This document shows positions 5,488-12,998 of a stretch of 17,418 nucleotides of DNA, in pieces; the stretch's first letter is position 1, and each line of letters opens with the position of its first letter. The notes below the pieces were generated by a model. That model was not told the DNA's origin, did not search any database, and was given only the letters and a program-made list of their open reading frames with translations. Source of the stretch: Arthrobacter sp. (GTDB taxonomy: Bacteria; Actinomycetota; Actinomycetes; Actinomycetales; Micrococcaceae); contig JAODMS010000135.1 in NCBI GenBank assembly GCA_025464925.1, positions 1 to 17,418 on the forward strand, written 5' to 3'. Both the position numbers and the translations under genes were made by a program.

Positions 5488-8400
5488 ATGTCGTCTGGGT
5501 CCAGCGTGGAGGATCAGCCCGTTTCGATCGGTACCGGTGAGAACTACCTCGGGGATTACTACGAGCATCTCGCGGAAGAGGACTCCCGGGGCTACGCCCC
5601 GGAAACCCTGGCCGCGAGAGCCGGAACGCATCTCCAGCTGGCCGCCAAGCGGCTCCCCGGGGTCGCCAACATCGCCATTCTCGATGAGGCCGACTGCAGC
5701 GTCGTCTACATCATTACCGACGACATGCCCTTCCTGGTCGACTCCGTCAATGCTGAACTGGTGCGGCAGAACGCCCCGATCCACTTGGTGCTGCACCCAC
5801 TTTTCGTGGTGGCCCGCAACAATGAGACTGGTGAGCCGGTGAAGGTTTCCCGCGTCCCGTCCCATCTGGGCTTCTCCAGCGGGGATACGGCCGCGATGCC
5901 GAATCTGTCCCACCTGCTCGCCCCGGGGGACAGCTCCTCCCATATGGAATCCTGGATCGCCGTCGAGATCGACCTGGTTGACGACGAAAAGCGCGCCGAG
6001 CTTGTCGAGGGCATCGGCCGGGTGCTGGGAGACGTCCGCGCCGCCATCGAGGACTGGCCGAAGATGCGCACCAAGGCGCTGGAAATCGCCGCCGGTTTGG
6101 ACAAGGTCGCCAATCCGGCCCAGATCGCCGAACTGCGGCAGGCCCAGGAGCTGCTCCGCTGGCTGGACGACGGGAACTTCACCTTCCTCGGCTACCGCGA
6201 ATACGACCTCAAGAACGAATCCGGAGAGGACGTGCTGGTCCTGCGGGAAGAGAGCGGGCTCGGCCTGCTCCGCGGCGGCACCGACACGCGCCAGGTGCAG
6301 CACCTCACCGAGGCCGGCAGAAAGAAAGCGCGTGAAAAGCGTGCGCTCGTGATCACGAAGGCCAACTCCCGCTCCACAGTGCACCGCCCGGCATACCTGG
6401 ACTACATTGGGGTCAAGAGCTTCGACGCGGCCGGCAACGTCAACGGCGAGCGCCGCTTCATCGGCCTTTTCGCCACGAGCGCCTACGCCGGATCCGTCCG
6501 GAACATTCCCGTCGTCCGGGAGAAGGTCGCCGCCGTGCTGGGCGCGGCGGGTTTCCCGCCGGATTCACACTCGGGCAAGGACCTGCTGGGAATCCTCGAA
6601 ACCTATCCCCGCGATGAGCTCTTCCAGATCGAGATCCCCGACCTTGCCGCCACCGCCACCGGCATCCAGCGGCTGCAGGAACGCCGCCGGACACGGCTGT
6701 TCCTCAGGCCGGACATCTACGGCAGGTTCATGTCCGCCGTGGTGTATCTTCCGCGTGACCGTTACACCACGAATGTGCGCCTGCGCATTGAACAGGAACT
6801 GCGGGAGACCTTCGACGCCGTGTCCATCGACTACGAGGCGCGGATGACCGAATCTGCGCTCGCGCGGCTGTTCTTCCGGATCCGGCTGCCCAAGGACGCC
6901 GACGTCAGCAGCATCAACAGTGACGAGCTGGAGAAGAGGCTGGTCCGGGCGGCACGGTCCTGGAGCGAGGGCATTGTCGAGGTCCTGCACGCGCGGGCCG
7001 CGGATGACAGCGCCGACGGCGCCAAGGAACTGGCCACCATCTGGGCGGAAGCCTTTCCTGCGAGCTACCGCGTCGACTACGAGGTGGAAGACGCGCTGGA
7101 AGACATCGCCCGCTTCGAGAAATACGGCGCGGCGGCCGAACGGGCGGGGGAGGACGTCAAAGAAATGCCCGGCGTCCATGTGTACCTTCCGGAAGGTGCC
7201 GGCGCCACGCTGGAGGAAAACGCGCGCGTCAAGCTCTACATGCTGGACCCCAAGAGCCTGAGCCAGATCCTGCCGTACTTCCACAACCTCGGGCTCGAGG
7301 TACTGGACGAACGCCCGTTCGAAATCGAAACAGCGGATGGCCGTGACTTCTTCCTCTACGACCTCGGACTAAAGTATCCGGCCGGGGTGGATCCCCAGAC
7401 CACGGGCCAGCTGCTCGCGGAGTCCTTCGGGGCAGCCGTTTCCGGGGTGGTGGAATCGGACAGTTTCGACCGGTTGGTGCTGCGCGAAGGGATGCACTGG
7501 CGCCAGGTCGTCGTGCTGCGCAGCTACGCCAAGTACATGCGCCAGATGGGGAACACCAACTCGCTCGAGTTCATGTCGGACACCCTGCTGGCGAATTCCG
7601 ACGTGACCCGGGCGCTGGTGGCGCTGTTCGCGGCGCGTTTCGATCCGGCGCTCAGCGGTGCCGACCGCCAGCGCAGGCAGGACGAGGTCCGCGCCGAGCT
7701 GGACTTAACCATCGAACAGGTCGCCACACTCGACGCCGACCGGGTGCTGCGGACTTTCAGGAACCTGATCCAGGCAACGCTGCGGACCAACTACTTCCAG
7801 GACAAGACACACCTCAGCTTCAAGCTGAATCCTGCCGCCATTGAGGGGCTGCCCTTCCCCAGGCCCGTGTTCGAGATCTGGGTCTACTCCCCCCGGGTCG
7901 AAGGCGTGCATCTGCGCTTCGGCAAGGTGGCCCGCGGGGGACTGCGATGGTCGGACCGGCGGGAAGACTTCCGCACCGAAATCCTCGGCCTCGTCAAGGC
8001 CCAGACGGTCAAGAACGCAGTTATCGTGCCCACCGGAGCCAAGGGCGGCTTCTACGCCAAGCAGCTGCCGAACCCGGCATCCGACCGGAGCGCCTGGATG
8101 ACAGAGGGAATCGAGAGCTACAAGACGTTCATCCGCGGACTCCTGGACATCACGGACAACCTCATCACCACGCCGGACGGTGAAACGGTCGTGCCGCCGT
8201 CCGACGTCGTCCGGCACGACGGCGACGATTCCTACCTCGTGGTCGCGGCCGACAAGGGGACGGCGTCGTTCTCCGACATCGCCAACGGGCTGGCCGCGGA
8301 ATACGGCTTCTGGCTCGGCGACGCCTTCGCCTCCGGAGGCTCGGTGGGCTATGACCACAAGGCCATGGGCATCACCGCCCGCGGCGCCTGGGAATCGGTC

Positions 8401-10350
8401 AAGCGCCACTTCAGCGAGCTGGACCTGGACACGCAGTCCGAACCGTTCACCGTCGTGGGCGTCGGCGACATGTCCGGCGACGTCTTCGGGAACGGCATGC
8501 TTCTCTCGCAGCACATCCGCCTGCTGGCTGCCTTCGACCACCGGCACATCTTCCTCGATCCCACTCCGGACGAGGCCGTTTCCTTCGCGGAGCGCCAGCG
8601 GCTCTTTGAGCTGCCCCGGTCCTCCTGGGACGACTACGACAAGTCACTGATCAGCGAAGGCGGGGGTGTCTACCCGCGCCAGGCCAAATCCATTCCCGTC
8701 TCGGCGCAGGTCAGGGCCGCGCTGGGACTGCCGGCAGGCACGACGCAGCTGAGCCCGCCGGAACTCCTGCGGGCGATTCTCCTGGCGCCGGCCGACCTGC
8801 TCTACAACGGCGGCATCGGCACCTACGTCAAAGCCAGCACGGAAACCAACGCCGAGGTCGGCGACAAAGCCAACGATGCCATCCGCGTCGACGGGCGTCA
8901 CCTCCGCGTGAAGGTGGTCGGCGAAGGCGGCAACCTGGGCATGACCCAGCGCGGACGCATCGAGGCCGCGCTGCAGGGCGTCATCCTCAACACCGACGCC
9001 ATCGACAACTCTGCCGGGGTGGACTGCTCCGACCACGAGGTCAACATCAAGATCTTCGTCGACCGGATGGTGGCGGCGGGCAAGCTTGATCCCGCCGAAC
9101 GGGCGGAGTTCCTGGCGTCGATGACCGACGAAGTCGGCCGGCTGGTCCTTGAGGACAACGTCGACCAGAACATCCTGCTGCTTAACGACCGGATGCGGGT
9201 GGCCGAATGGAGCCCCAGCTACGAGCGGCTGATGGACTGGCTGGAAAAAACGGCCGGGCTGAAACGCGACCTGGAGGCCCTCCCCACGACGGAGACGCTG
9301 CGCGAGCGCCTGGAGCAGGGCCAGGGACTCACCTCGCCGGAGCTTTCCGTCCTGGCGGCCTACGCCAAGATCGAACTTGCCACCGCGCTGCGGGACAGCG
9401 ACCTCGCCGACGATCCCTGGTTCCGGCAGACCCTGCGGGCTTACTTCCCGAAGCAGCTGCGTGAAAGGTTCGACACGGAACTGGACACCCATCCGCTGCG
9501 CCGGGAAATCATCGCGACCGTGGTGGCAAACGACATGATCAACCTGGGCGGGATTACCTTCGCGTTCCGGGCCATGGAGGAGACTTCGGCCCCGGAGGCC
9601 GCCGTGGCCAAGGCGTTCGTCGCGCTCCGCGAGCTCTATGAGCTGAACGTCATGGTCGCGGAACTCAACGAACTGCCGGCTTCCTTCCCGACCGAACACT
9701 GGAGCACCGTCCACCTGGACATCCGCCGGCTCCTGGACCGCGCCGTGCGGTGGGTCCTCGGCCAGGGAAACACCTCCCGGCCGATTGCCGAAATCGTGGC
9801 GGAGTTCAAGCCGCTGATGGACCCCATGCGGTCCCGGCTGCTGGACTACCTGCGCGGCGACGACCGCGCCCGGGTGGCCGGCTGGCTCGAGAAGGCCAGA
9901 AGCTGGGGACTGCCGGAAGATTTGGCACACCGCTGGGCGGAGCTGTTCGAGAGCTTCGTGCTCCTGGACATCGCCAAGATCGTCCATGTGAGCCCCGAGC
10001 CGGTGGAAGCCATCGCCCACGTCTACTACACGGTGTTCAACCGCTTCCACGCCGATTCCCTGCTGGAACGCATCACGAAGCTGCCCAGGCAGGACCGCTG
10101 GCAGGCCCTGGCCCGGGCGGCCCTCCGCGATGACCTGTACTCCACCGTCTCGGACATGACGACGGCCGTGCTGGAGACCACGCCGCCGGGAACTCCCGCG
10201 GAAGAGAGGCTGACGCTCTGGGAAAGCCAGAACGTGGAGCAGCTGAGCCGGGCCCAGAGCATGTTCGATGAGGTCAACGCCCTCGAAGCGGACGACATGG
10301 CCTCGCTGTCGGTAGCATTGAGGCTCTTGAGGTCAATCGTTCGACGCTGA
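5488..10350 (+). CDS. gdh: Large NAD-dependent glutamate dehydrogenase (about 180-kDa class)
   Basis: This 1,620-residue enzyme oxidises glutamate to 2-oxoglutarate and ammonia with NAD, linking nitrogen metabolism to the TCA cycle. Its length matches the actinobacterial large class (mycobacterial gdh is about 1,620). The N-terminal half holds ACT-like regulatory regions, including ITDDMPFLVDSV near residue 80. The catalytic centre lies in RGGLRWSDR (816-824) and KAQTVKNAVIVPTGAKGG (837-854), where K852 matches the family's catalytic lysine by motif. The nucleotide-binding fold shows VVGVGDMSGDVFGNG (989-1003), and GEGGNLGMTQRGR (1145-1157) follows. A long helical C-terminal domain completes it. 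The start is ATG 5488, 9 bases after GGAGG (5474-5478); the in-frame TTG at 5482 is too close. In mycobacteria this enzyme is inhibited by the FHA protein GarA, which is not encoded here. pdtaS follows after 37 bases and may share its transcript. Confidence 0.97.
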   Translation: MSSGSSVEDQPVSIGTGENYLGDYYEHLAEEDSRGYAPETLAARAGTHLQLAAKRLPGVANIAILDEADCSVVYIITDDMPFLVDSVNAELVRQNAPIHLVLHPLFVVARNNETGEPVKVSRVPSHLGFSSGDTAAMPNLSHLLAPGDSSSHMESWIAVEIDLVDDEKRAELVEGIGRVLGDVRAAIEDWPKMRTKALEIAAGLDKVANPAQIAELRQAQELLRWLDDGNFTFLGYREYDLKNESGEDVLVLREESGLGLLRGGTDTRQVQHLTEAGRKKAREKRALVITKANSRSTVHRPAYLDYIGVKSFDAAGNVNGERRFIGLFATSAYAGSVRNIPVVREKVAAVLGAAGFPPDSHSGKDLLGILETYPRDELFQIEIPDLAATATGIQRLQERRRTRLFLRPDIYGRFMSAVVYLPRDRYTTNVRLRIEQELRETFDAVSIDYEARMTESALARLFFRIRLPKDADVSSINSDELEKRLVRAARSWSEGIVEVLHARAADDSADGAKELATIWAEAFPASYRVDYEVEDALEDIARFEKYGAAAERAGEDVKEMPGVHVYLPEGAGATLEENARVKLYMLDPKSLSQILPYFHNLGLEVLDERPFEIETADGRDFFLYDLGLKYPAGVDPQTTGQLLAESFGAAVSGVVESDSFDRLVLREGMHWRQVVVLRSYAKYMRQMGNTNSLEFMSDTLLANSDVTRALVALFAARFDPALSGADRQRRQDEVRAELDLTIEQVATLDADRVLRTFRNLIQATLRTNYFQDKTHLSFKLNPAAIEGLPFPRPVFEIWVYSPRVEGVHLRFGKVARGGLRWSDRREDFRTEILGLVKAQTVKNAVIVPTGAKGGFYAKQLPNPASDRSAWMTEGIESYKTFIRGLLDITDNLITTPDGETVVPPSDVVRHDGDDSYLVVAADKGTASFSDIANGLAAEYGFWLGDAFASGGSVGYDHKAMGITARGAWESVKRHFSELDLDTQSEPFTVVGVGDMSGDVFGNGMLLSQHIRLLAAFDHRHIFLDPTPDEAVSFAERQRLFELPRSSWDDYDKSLISEGGGVYPRQAKSIPVSAQVRAALGLPAGTTQLSPPELLRAILLAPADLLYNGGIGTYVKASTETNAEVGDKANDAIRVDGRHLRVKVVGEGGNLGMTQRGRIEAALQGVILNTDAIDNSAGVDCSDHEVNIKIFVDRMVAAGKLDPAERAEFLASMTDEVGRLVLEDNVDQNILLLNDRMRVAEWSPSYERLMDWLEKTAGLKRDLEALPTTETLRERLEQGQGLTSPELSVLAAYAKIELATALRDSDLADDPWFRQTLRAYFPKQLRERFDTELDTHPLRREIIATVVANDMINLGGITFAFRAMEETSAPEAAVAKAFVALRELYELNVMVAELNELPASFPTEHWSTVHLDIRRLLDRAVRWVLGQGNTSRPIAEIVAEFKPLMDPMRSRLLDYLRGDDRARVAGWLEKARSWGLPEDLAHRWAELFESFVLLDIAKIVHVSPEPVEAIAHVYYTVFNRFHADSLLERITKLPRQDRWQALARAALRDDLYSTVSDMTTAVLETTPPGTPAEERLTLWESQNVEQLSRAQSMFDEVNALEADDMASLSVALRLLRSIVRR

Positions 10351-10387
10351 GGCGGTCCCCCGCTCCCGCGTTGCAAATGGAGGTGCT

Positions 10388-11857
10388 GTGGCAATCTTTA
10401 CGGACCCTATCAGGGAGCATGCTGATTTCGGGCCGGGGGATGCCGAGTGGCTGCACCTCCTGGTCGGTGACTGGCAGATGGTCGCGGACCTTGCCTTCGC
10501 CGACCTGGCGCTGTGGTTTCCGCATCCCGAATTGGGCTACGTGGCGCTCGCCCACGTCCGCCCCTCCACCTCGCATACGGTGTTCCATGCCGACTTTGTG
10601 GGGGAGGGGATCAGGTCGGACCTGTTGCCGCTGGTCGACAAGGCCTGGGACAGCCGCACGATCGAGCGCTCCAACGAGACCAACTGGAACAGCGATACGC
10701 CCCTCCGGGTCGAGGCCGTCCCGATGGTCCGCAACGGCCGGACCCTTGCCGTCGTGACCTCCCACATGGACCTCTCCAGCTCCCGGATGCCGTCCCGGCT
10801 GGAGCTCACCTACCGGCAGTGCGCCTACGACCTGTTGCGCATGGGCACGCTTGGCCTGTGGCCCGACTTCGCCTCGCCCACAGGATCGCGCCGCGGTGCC
10901 CCCCGGGTGGGTGACGGCCTGATCAGGCTCGACGCCGAGGGAATCGTGCAGTATGCCAGCCCGAACGGCGTTTCCGCCTTCCGCCGCCTTGGCGACGGTG
11001 AATCCCTCGAAGGCCGGTCCCTGGCCGAAGTGACCGCCGGTCTCCTCAGGGACCGGCGTCTGGTCGACGAAACACTGCCGCTGGTGGTCACCGGCCGCAT
11101 GCCGTGGCGCAGCGAAATCGAATCCCGCGGTGTCAGTCTCTCCCTGCGGGCGATCCCTCTGCGCGATGAACAGCAGCGGTTCGGCGCACTGGTCCTCTGC
11201 CGCGACGTCTCCGAGCTCCGGCGGCGGGAGATGGAACTCGTCACGAAGGACGCCACGATCCGCGAGATCCACCACCGGGTGAAGAACAACCTGCAGACCG
11301 TGGCGGCGCTGTTGCGGATGCAGTCGCGACGCATGGTCAGCGATGAGGCCAAGCAGGGGCTCGAACAGGCCATGCGGCGGGTCGCGACCATTGCGCTGGT
11401 GCACGAAACGCTATCCCAGGGGCTGACCCAGAGCGTCGACTTCGATGAACTCATCGGGAGGCAGTTCCGCTTGTCGGCCGAAGTCGCCTCGCCGTCGCAG
11501 CAGGTCAAGACCCAGCGCTCGGGACTGTTCGGTGACTTGCCGAGCGACTTCGCCACACCGCTGGCCCTGGTCATCAACGAGCTGGTGACCAACGCCGTCG
11601 AACACGGGCTGGAAGGGCGAACCGGCACCGTCCGGCTGATCGCGGACCGCTCCGAAAGCGAGGACGGGGAGGAATTGCTCACCGTGACAGTGGAGGACGA
11701 CGGCGTGGGCCTCCCCGCAACGCCCTACGTGGAGGGGCTGGGCCTGCAGATCGTCCGCACCCTTGTCACCAGCGAGCTCGGCGGGACGATCCAATGGAAG
11801 GCCCGGGAGGGCGGCGGCACCGCAGTCCAGATCGTGCTGAGCCTGGCCACGCGCTGA
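10388..11857 (+). CDS. pdtaS: Sensor histidine kinase PdtaS (HisKA_2 family)
   Basis: This 489-residue cytosolic kinase has no membrane segments. It has an N-terminal GAF-like sensor (about 1-150), a PAS domain (about 170-275; GDGLIRLDAEGIVQYASPNG), a HisKA_2 dimerisation region (about 285-365) and a HATPase domain (about 370-488). The phospho-acceptor region is IREIHHRVKNNLQTVAALL; H296 aligns with the HRVKNN histidine. The ATP-binding motifs are NELVTNAVEH (397-406) and DDGVGLP (437-443). PdtaS pairs with PdtaR, an RNA-binding ANTAR response regulator that acts by antitermination; no regulator gene lies beside it here. The start is GTG 10388 just after GGAGG (10379-10383). It follows gdh by 37 bases and faces whiB1, the same neighbour it has in mycobacteria. 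Confidence 0.95.
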   Translation: MAIFTDPIREHADFGPGDAEWLHLLVGDWQMVADLAFADLALWFPHPELGYVALAHVRPSTSHTVFHADFVGEGIRSDLLPLVDKAWDSRTIERSNETNWNSDTPLRVEAVPMVRNGRTLAVVTSHMDLSSSRMPSRLELTYRQCAYDLLRMGTLGLWPDFASPTGSRRGAPRVGDGLIRLDAEGIVQYASPNGVSAFRRLGDGESLEGRSLAEVTAGLLRDRRLVDETLPLVVTGRMPWRSEIESRGVSLSLRAIPLRDEQQRFGALVLCRDVSELRRREMELVTKDATIREIHHRVKNNLQTVAALLRMQSRRMVSDEAKQGLEQAMRRVATIALVHETLSQGLTQSVDFDELIGRQFRLSAEVASPSQQVKTQRSGLFGDLPSDFATPLALVINELVTNAVEHGLEGRTGTVRLIADRSESEDGEELLTVTVEDDGVGLPATPYVEGLGLQIVRTLVTSELGGTIQWKAREGGGTAVQIVLSLATR

Positions 11858-11905
11858 AGGCGCACCGACGCCGCCCCGGGCAGGCCGCGCTGAGCGGTTA
11901 AACGG

Positions 11906-11941
11906 GCAATGGCCGCGGACCAGGAGGTCTGCGGCCATTGC
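11906..11941. terminator. Bidirectional terminator between pdtaS and whiB1
   Basis: Bases 11906-11921 pair with 11926-11941 over 16 positions, all Watson-Crick except one G-T, around an AGGA loop. It lies 48 bases past the pdtaS stop and 41 bases past the whiB1 stop. On the plus strand it is followed by TTCG and on the minus strand by CCGTTTAA, so the T-run is weak but the stem is strong. Confidence 0.8.
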
Positions 11942-11982
11942 TTCGCGGCGCCCGGAGACGGCGCGCGCCATGCGGCGAAGAA

Positions 11983-12231
11983 TCAGGAGGCGCGGCGGGC
12001 CCGTGCTGCACGGCGCTTCAAGGCCCGGCGCTCGTCCTCGCTCATGCCGCCCCAGACGCCCGCGTCCTGGCCGGATTCCAGGGCCCACTGCAGGCAGGTG
12101 TCAATGACGGGGCACCGCCGGCAGACGCTTTTGGCTTCCTCGATCTGCAGGAGGGCCGGCCCGGTGTTGCCTACGGGGAAAAACAGCTCCGGGTCCTTGT
12201 CAAGACACGCTGCGCGGTTACGCCAATCCAT
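11983..12231 (-). CDS. whiB1: WhiB-family iron-sulfur regulator, WhiB1 type
   Basis: This 82-residue protein is nearly collinear with mycobacterial WhiB1: MDWRNRAACLDKDPELFFPV at the start, a GVWGG turn in QDAGVWGGMSEDERRALKRR, and a basic DNA-binding tail. The four cluster ligands are C9, C37, C40 and C46, the same spacing as I recall for WhiB1. These proteins bind a [4Fe-4S] cluster that senses nitric oxide or redox state and usually bind the primary sigma factor; WhiB1 is essential in mycobacteria. The ATG at 12231 follows GGAGTGA with a rather long gap of about 9 bases. Its neighbour pdtaS is the same as in mycobacteria. The upstream region carries a CRP-type palindrome (12276-12291), a terminator-like hairpin (12309-12326) and a TTGACA promoter (12450-12479). 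Confidence 0.96.
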   Translation of the reverse strand: MDWRNRAACLDKDPELFFPVGNTGPALLQIEEAKSVCRRCPVIDTCLQWALESGQDAGVWGGMSEDERRALKRRAARARRAS

Positions 12232-12275
12232 GCTGATCAGTCACTCCATTCGAGGGAACTCGTTAAAACCACCTT

Positions 12276-12291
12276 TGTGAAATTATTCACT
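12276..12291 (-). promoter_or_regulatory. CRP-type binding site upstream of whiB1
   Basis: TGTGA-AATTAT-TCACT matches the CRP/Cmr consensus TGTGA-N6-TCACA at nine of ten defined positions, and its core GTGAAATTATTCAC is a perfect inverted repeat. Its centre is 52 bases upstream of the whiB1 start codon. In Mycobacterium tuberculosis whiB1 is known to be controlled by the cAMP receptor protein Rv3676. A promoter precisely paired with this site is not clear to me. Confidence 0.55.
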
Positions 12292-12308
12292 AGGGGCTTC
12301 ATAAGAAA

Positions 12309-12326
12309 GGGGCCCTCTGGGGCCCC
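12309..12326 (-). terminator. Intrinsic-terminator-like hairpin in the whiB1 leader
   Basis: On the minus strand a GGGGCCC stem pairs with GGGCCCC (7 bp, four-base loop) and is followed at once by TTTCTTAT. No minus-strand protein gene ends here, so it would stop transcripts that begin at the promoter near 12450-12479, before whiB1. It may act as an attenuator or end a small RNA. Confidence 0.5.
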
Positions 12327-12449
12327 CTCGGTCATCTGAATTAAGCGTGTCATGTTAAGGCTGCGTAAACAAGGGGTAATAGGCTTCGAATTGCCTCGGA
12401 ATCATGAGCGATACGTCACATTGACTGGTGGCTTCCTCACACTTAGTCG

Positions 12450-12479
12450 ACTATGTCCGGTACTGTGCCAGTGTGTCAA
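12450..12479 (-). promoter_or_regulatory. Candidate promoter reading toward whiB1
   Basis: On the minus strand TTGACA (12479-12474, perfect -35) is followed after 18 bases by CATAGT (12455-12450, four of six). Transcription would begin near 12443, giving a leader of about 210 bases to whiB1. The -35 box lies directly against and partly inside the start codon of the divergent membrane-protein gene. Confidence 0.5.
12461..12466 (+). promoter_or_regulatory. -10 element for a leaderless transcript
   Basis: TACTGT fits the TAnnnT form and lies exactly six bases before the GTG at 12473, the same spacing as the leaderless promoter at 2470-2475. No good -35 box is present at 16-18 bases upstream, so it may depend on an activator or on the -10 alone. 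Confidence 0.4.
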
Positions 12480-12958
12480 GACCTCCCGTGGACTCCCCCG
12501 ATCCTGCCGAGGATCCCGCCCGTGGACCTGCAGGGGTGCCCGCGGACAAAGCCGCCGGGACCGCGAGGCCGGCGGGCGTACTCGTCATCGTCATCATTGT
12601 GGCGCTTGAGGCAACTGCCCTTTTACTGGCGGCGGCCTGGTACGGAACCCAGCTACTGACCGGGTCGCCGGTGCTCTCGTTCTGGGGCGCTGTCTTTACC
12701 CTGGGTTTGCTGCTGGCCTTTTCCGCCTGGCTCTTCGCTGTGGCGCGCTTTTTGTTCCGCGGCTACCGCTGGCCCCGGGCCGGCGCCCTGGTGGCCCAGC
12801 TCTTCGTACTCACCATAGGTTTCCCGACCCTGACCGGTGGTTACCCGTTCGCCGGCCTGGCGATGCTGTTGCCGGCCGTCACCGGAATCGTCCTGCTGTT
12901 CGACAAGCGCGTTGTTGCTTTCGCTTCCAGGCCGGGCGGCGCCCCGGCTGCCCTGTAA
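12473..12958 (+). CDS. Hypothetical four-helix membrane protein
   Basis: I do not recognise a family. From the GTG at 12473 the product is 161 residues. The first 33 or so are Pro/Ala/Asp-rich and should be cytoplasmic. Four membrane helices follow: VLVIVIIVALEATALLLAAA, a second from about FWGAVFTLGLLLAFSAWLFA, a third around AGALVAQLFVLTIGF and a fourth around GLAMLLPAVTGIVLLF. Between helices 2 and 3 is a basic loop (RFLFRGYRWPRAG). The start is not certain: an in-frame ATG-like upstream codon at 12428 has no support, whereas GTG 12473 fits a leaderless promoter. The gene diverges from whiB1 and converges with the EccC-like gene 40 bases on. Function unknown; a small integral membrane protein of this type is common beside EccC/glf in Arthrobacter as I recall. 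Confidence 0.75.
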   Translation: MSRPPVDSPDPAEDPARGPAGVPADKAAGTARPAGVLVIVIIVALEATALLLAAAWYGTQLLTGSPVLSFWGAVFTLGLLLAFSAWLFAVARFLFRGYRWPRAGALVAQLFVLTIGFPTLTGGYPFAGLAMLLPAVTGIVLLFDKRVVAFASRPGGAPAAL

Positions 12959-12998
12959 TGGCCGGTACTCCACAACAGGCCCTCCTCTGCCGGCAGTC

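Noticed and set aside
5437..6384. 315-codon minus-strand frame over the start of gdh
   Set aside because: Antisense shadow of the gdh N terminus; no ribosome binding site or family resemblance.
8644..10050. Long open frame (468 codons) on the minus strand inside gdh
   Set aside because: It is antisense to a clear, well-conserved enzyme in a GC-rich gene, where such frames arise from codon bias. Its translation has no recognisable domain, and several similar shadows lie along gdh.
12426..12441. Second CRP-like site near the divergent promoter
   Set aside because: Only one half-site (TCACA) fits; the GTG and CAC arms have the wrong spacing by one base.
12300..12450. 6C-type or 6S-type conserved RNA upstream of whiB1
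   Set aside because: The paired C-rich loops of 6C RNA and the long bulged rod of 6S RNA are not present. Only one GC hairpin is seen, so I report it as an unnamed leader or RNA.
12959..12998. Terminator between the membrane protein and the EccC-like gene
   Set aside because: Only a short GCCGG repeat and the palindrome CTGCCGGCAG are visible; no convincing stem with a T-run in the 40-base gap.
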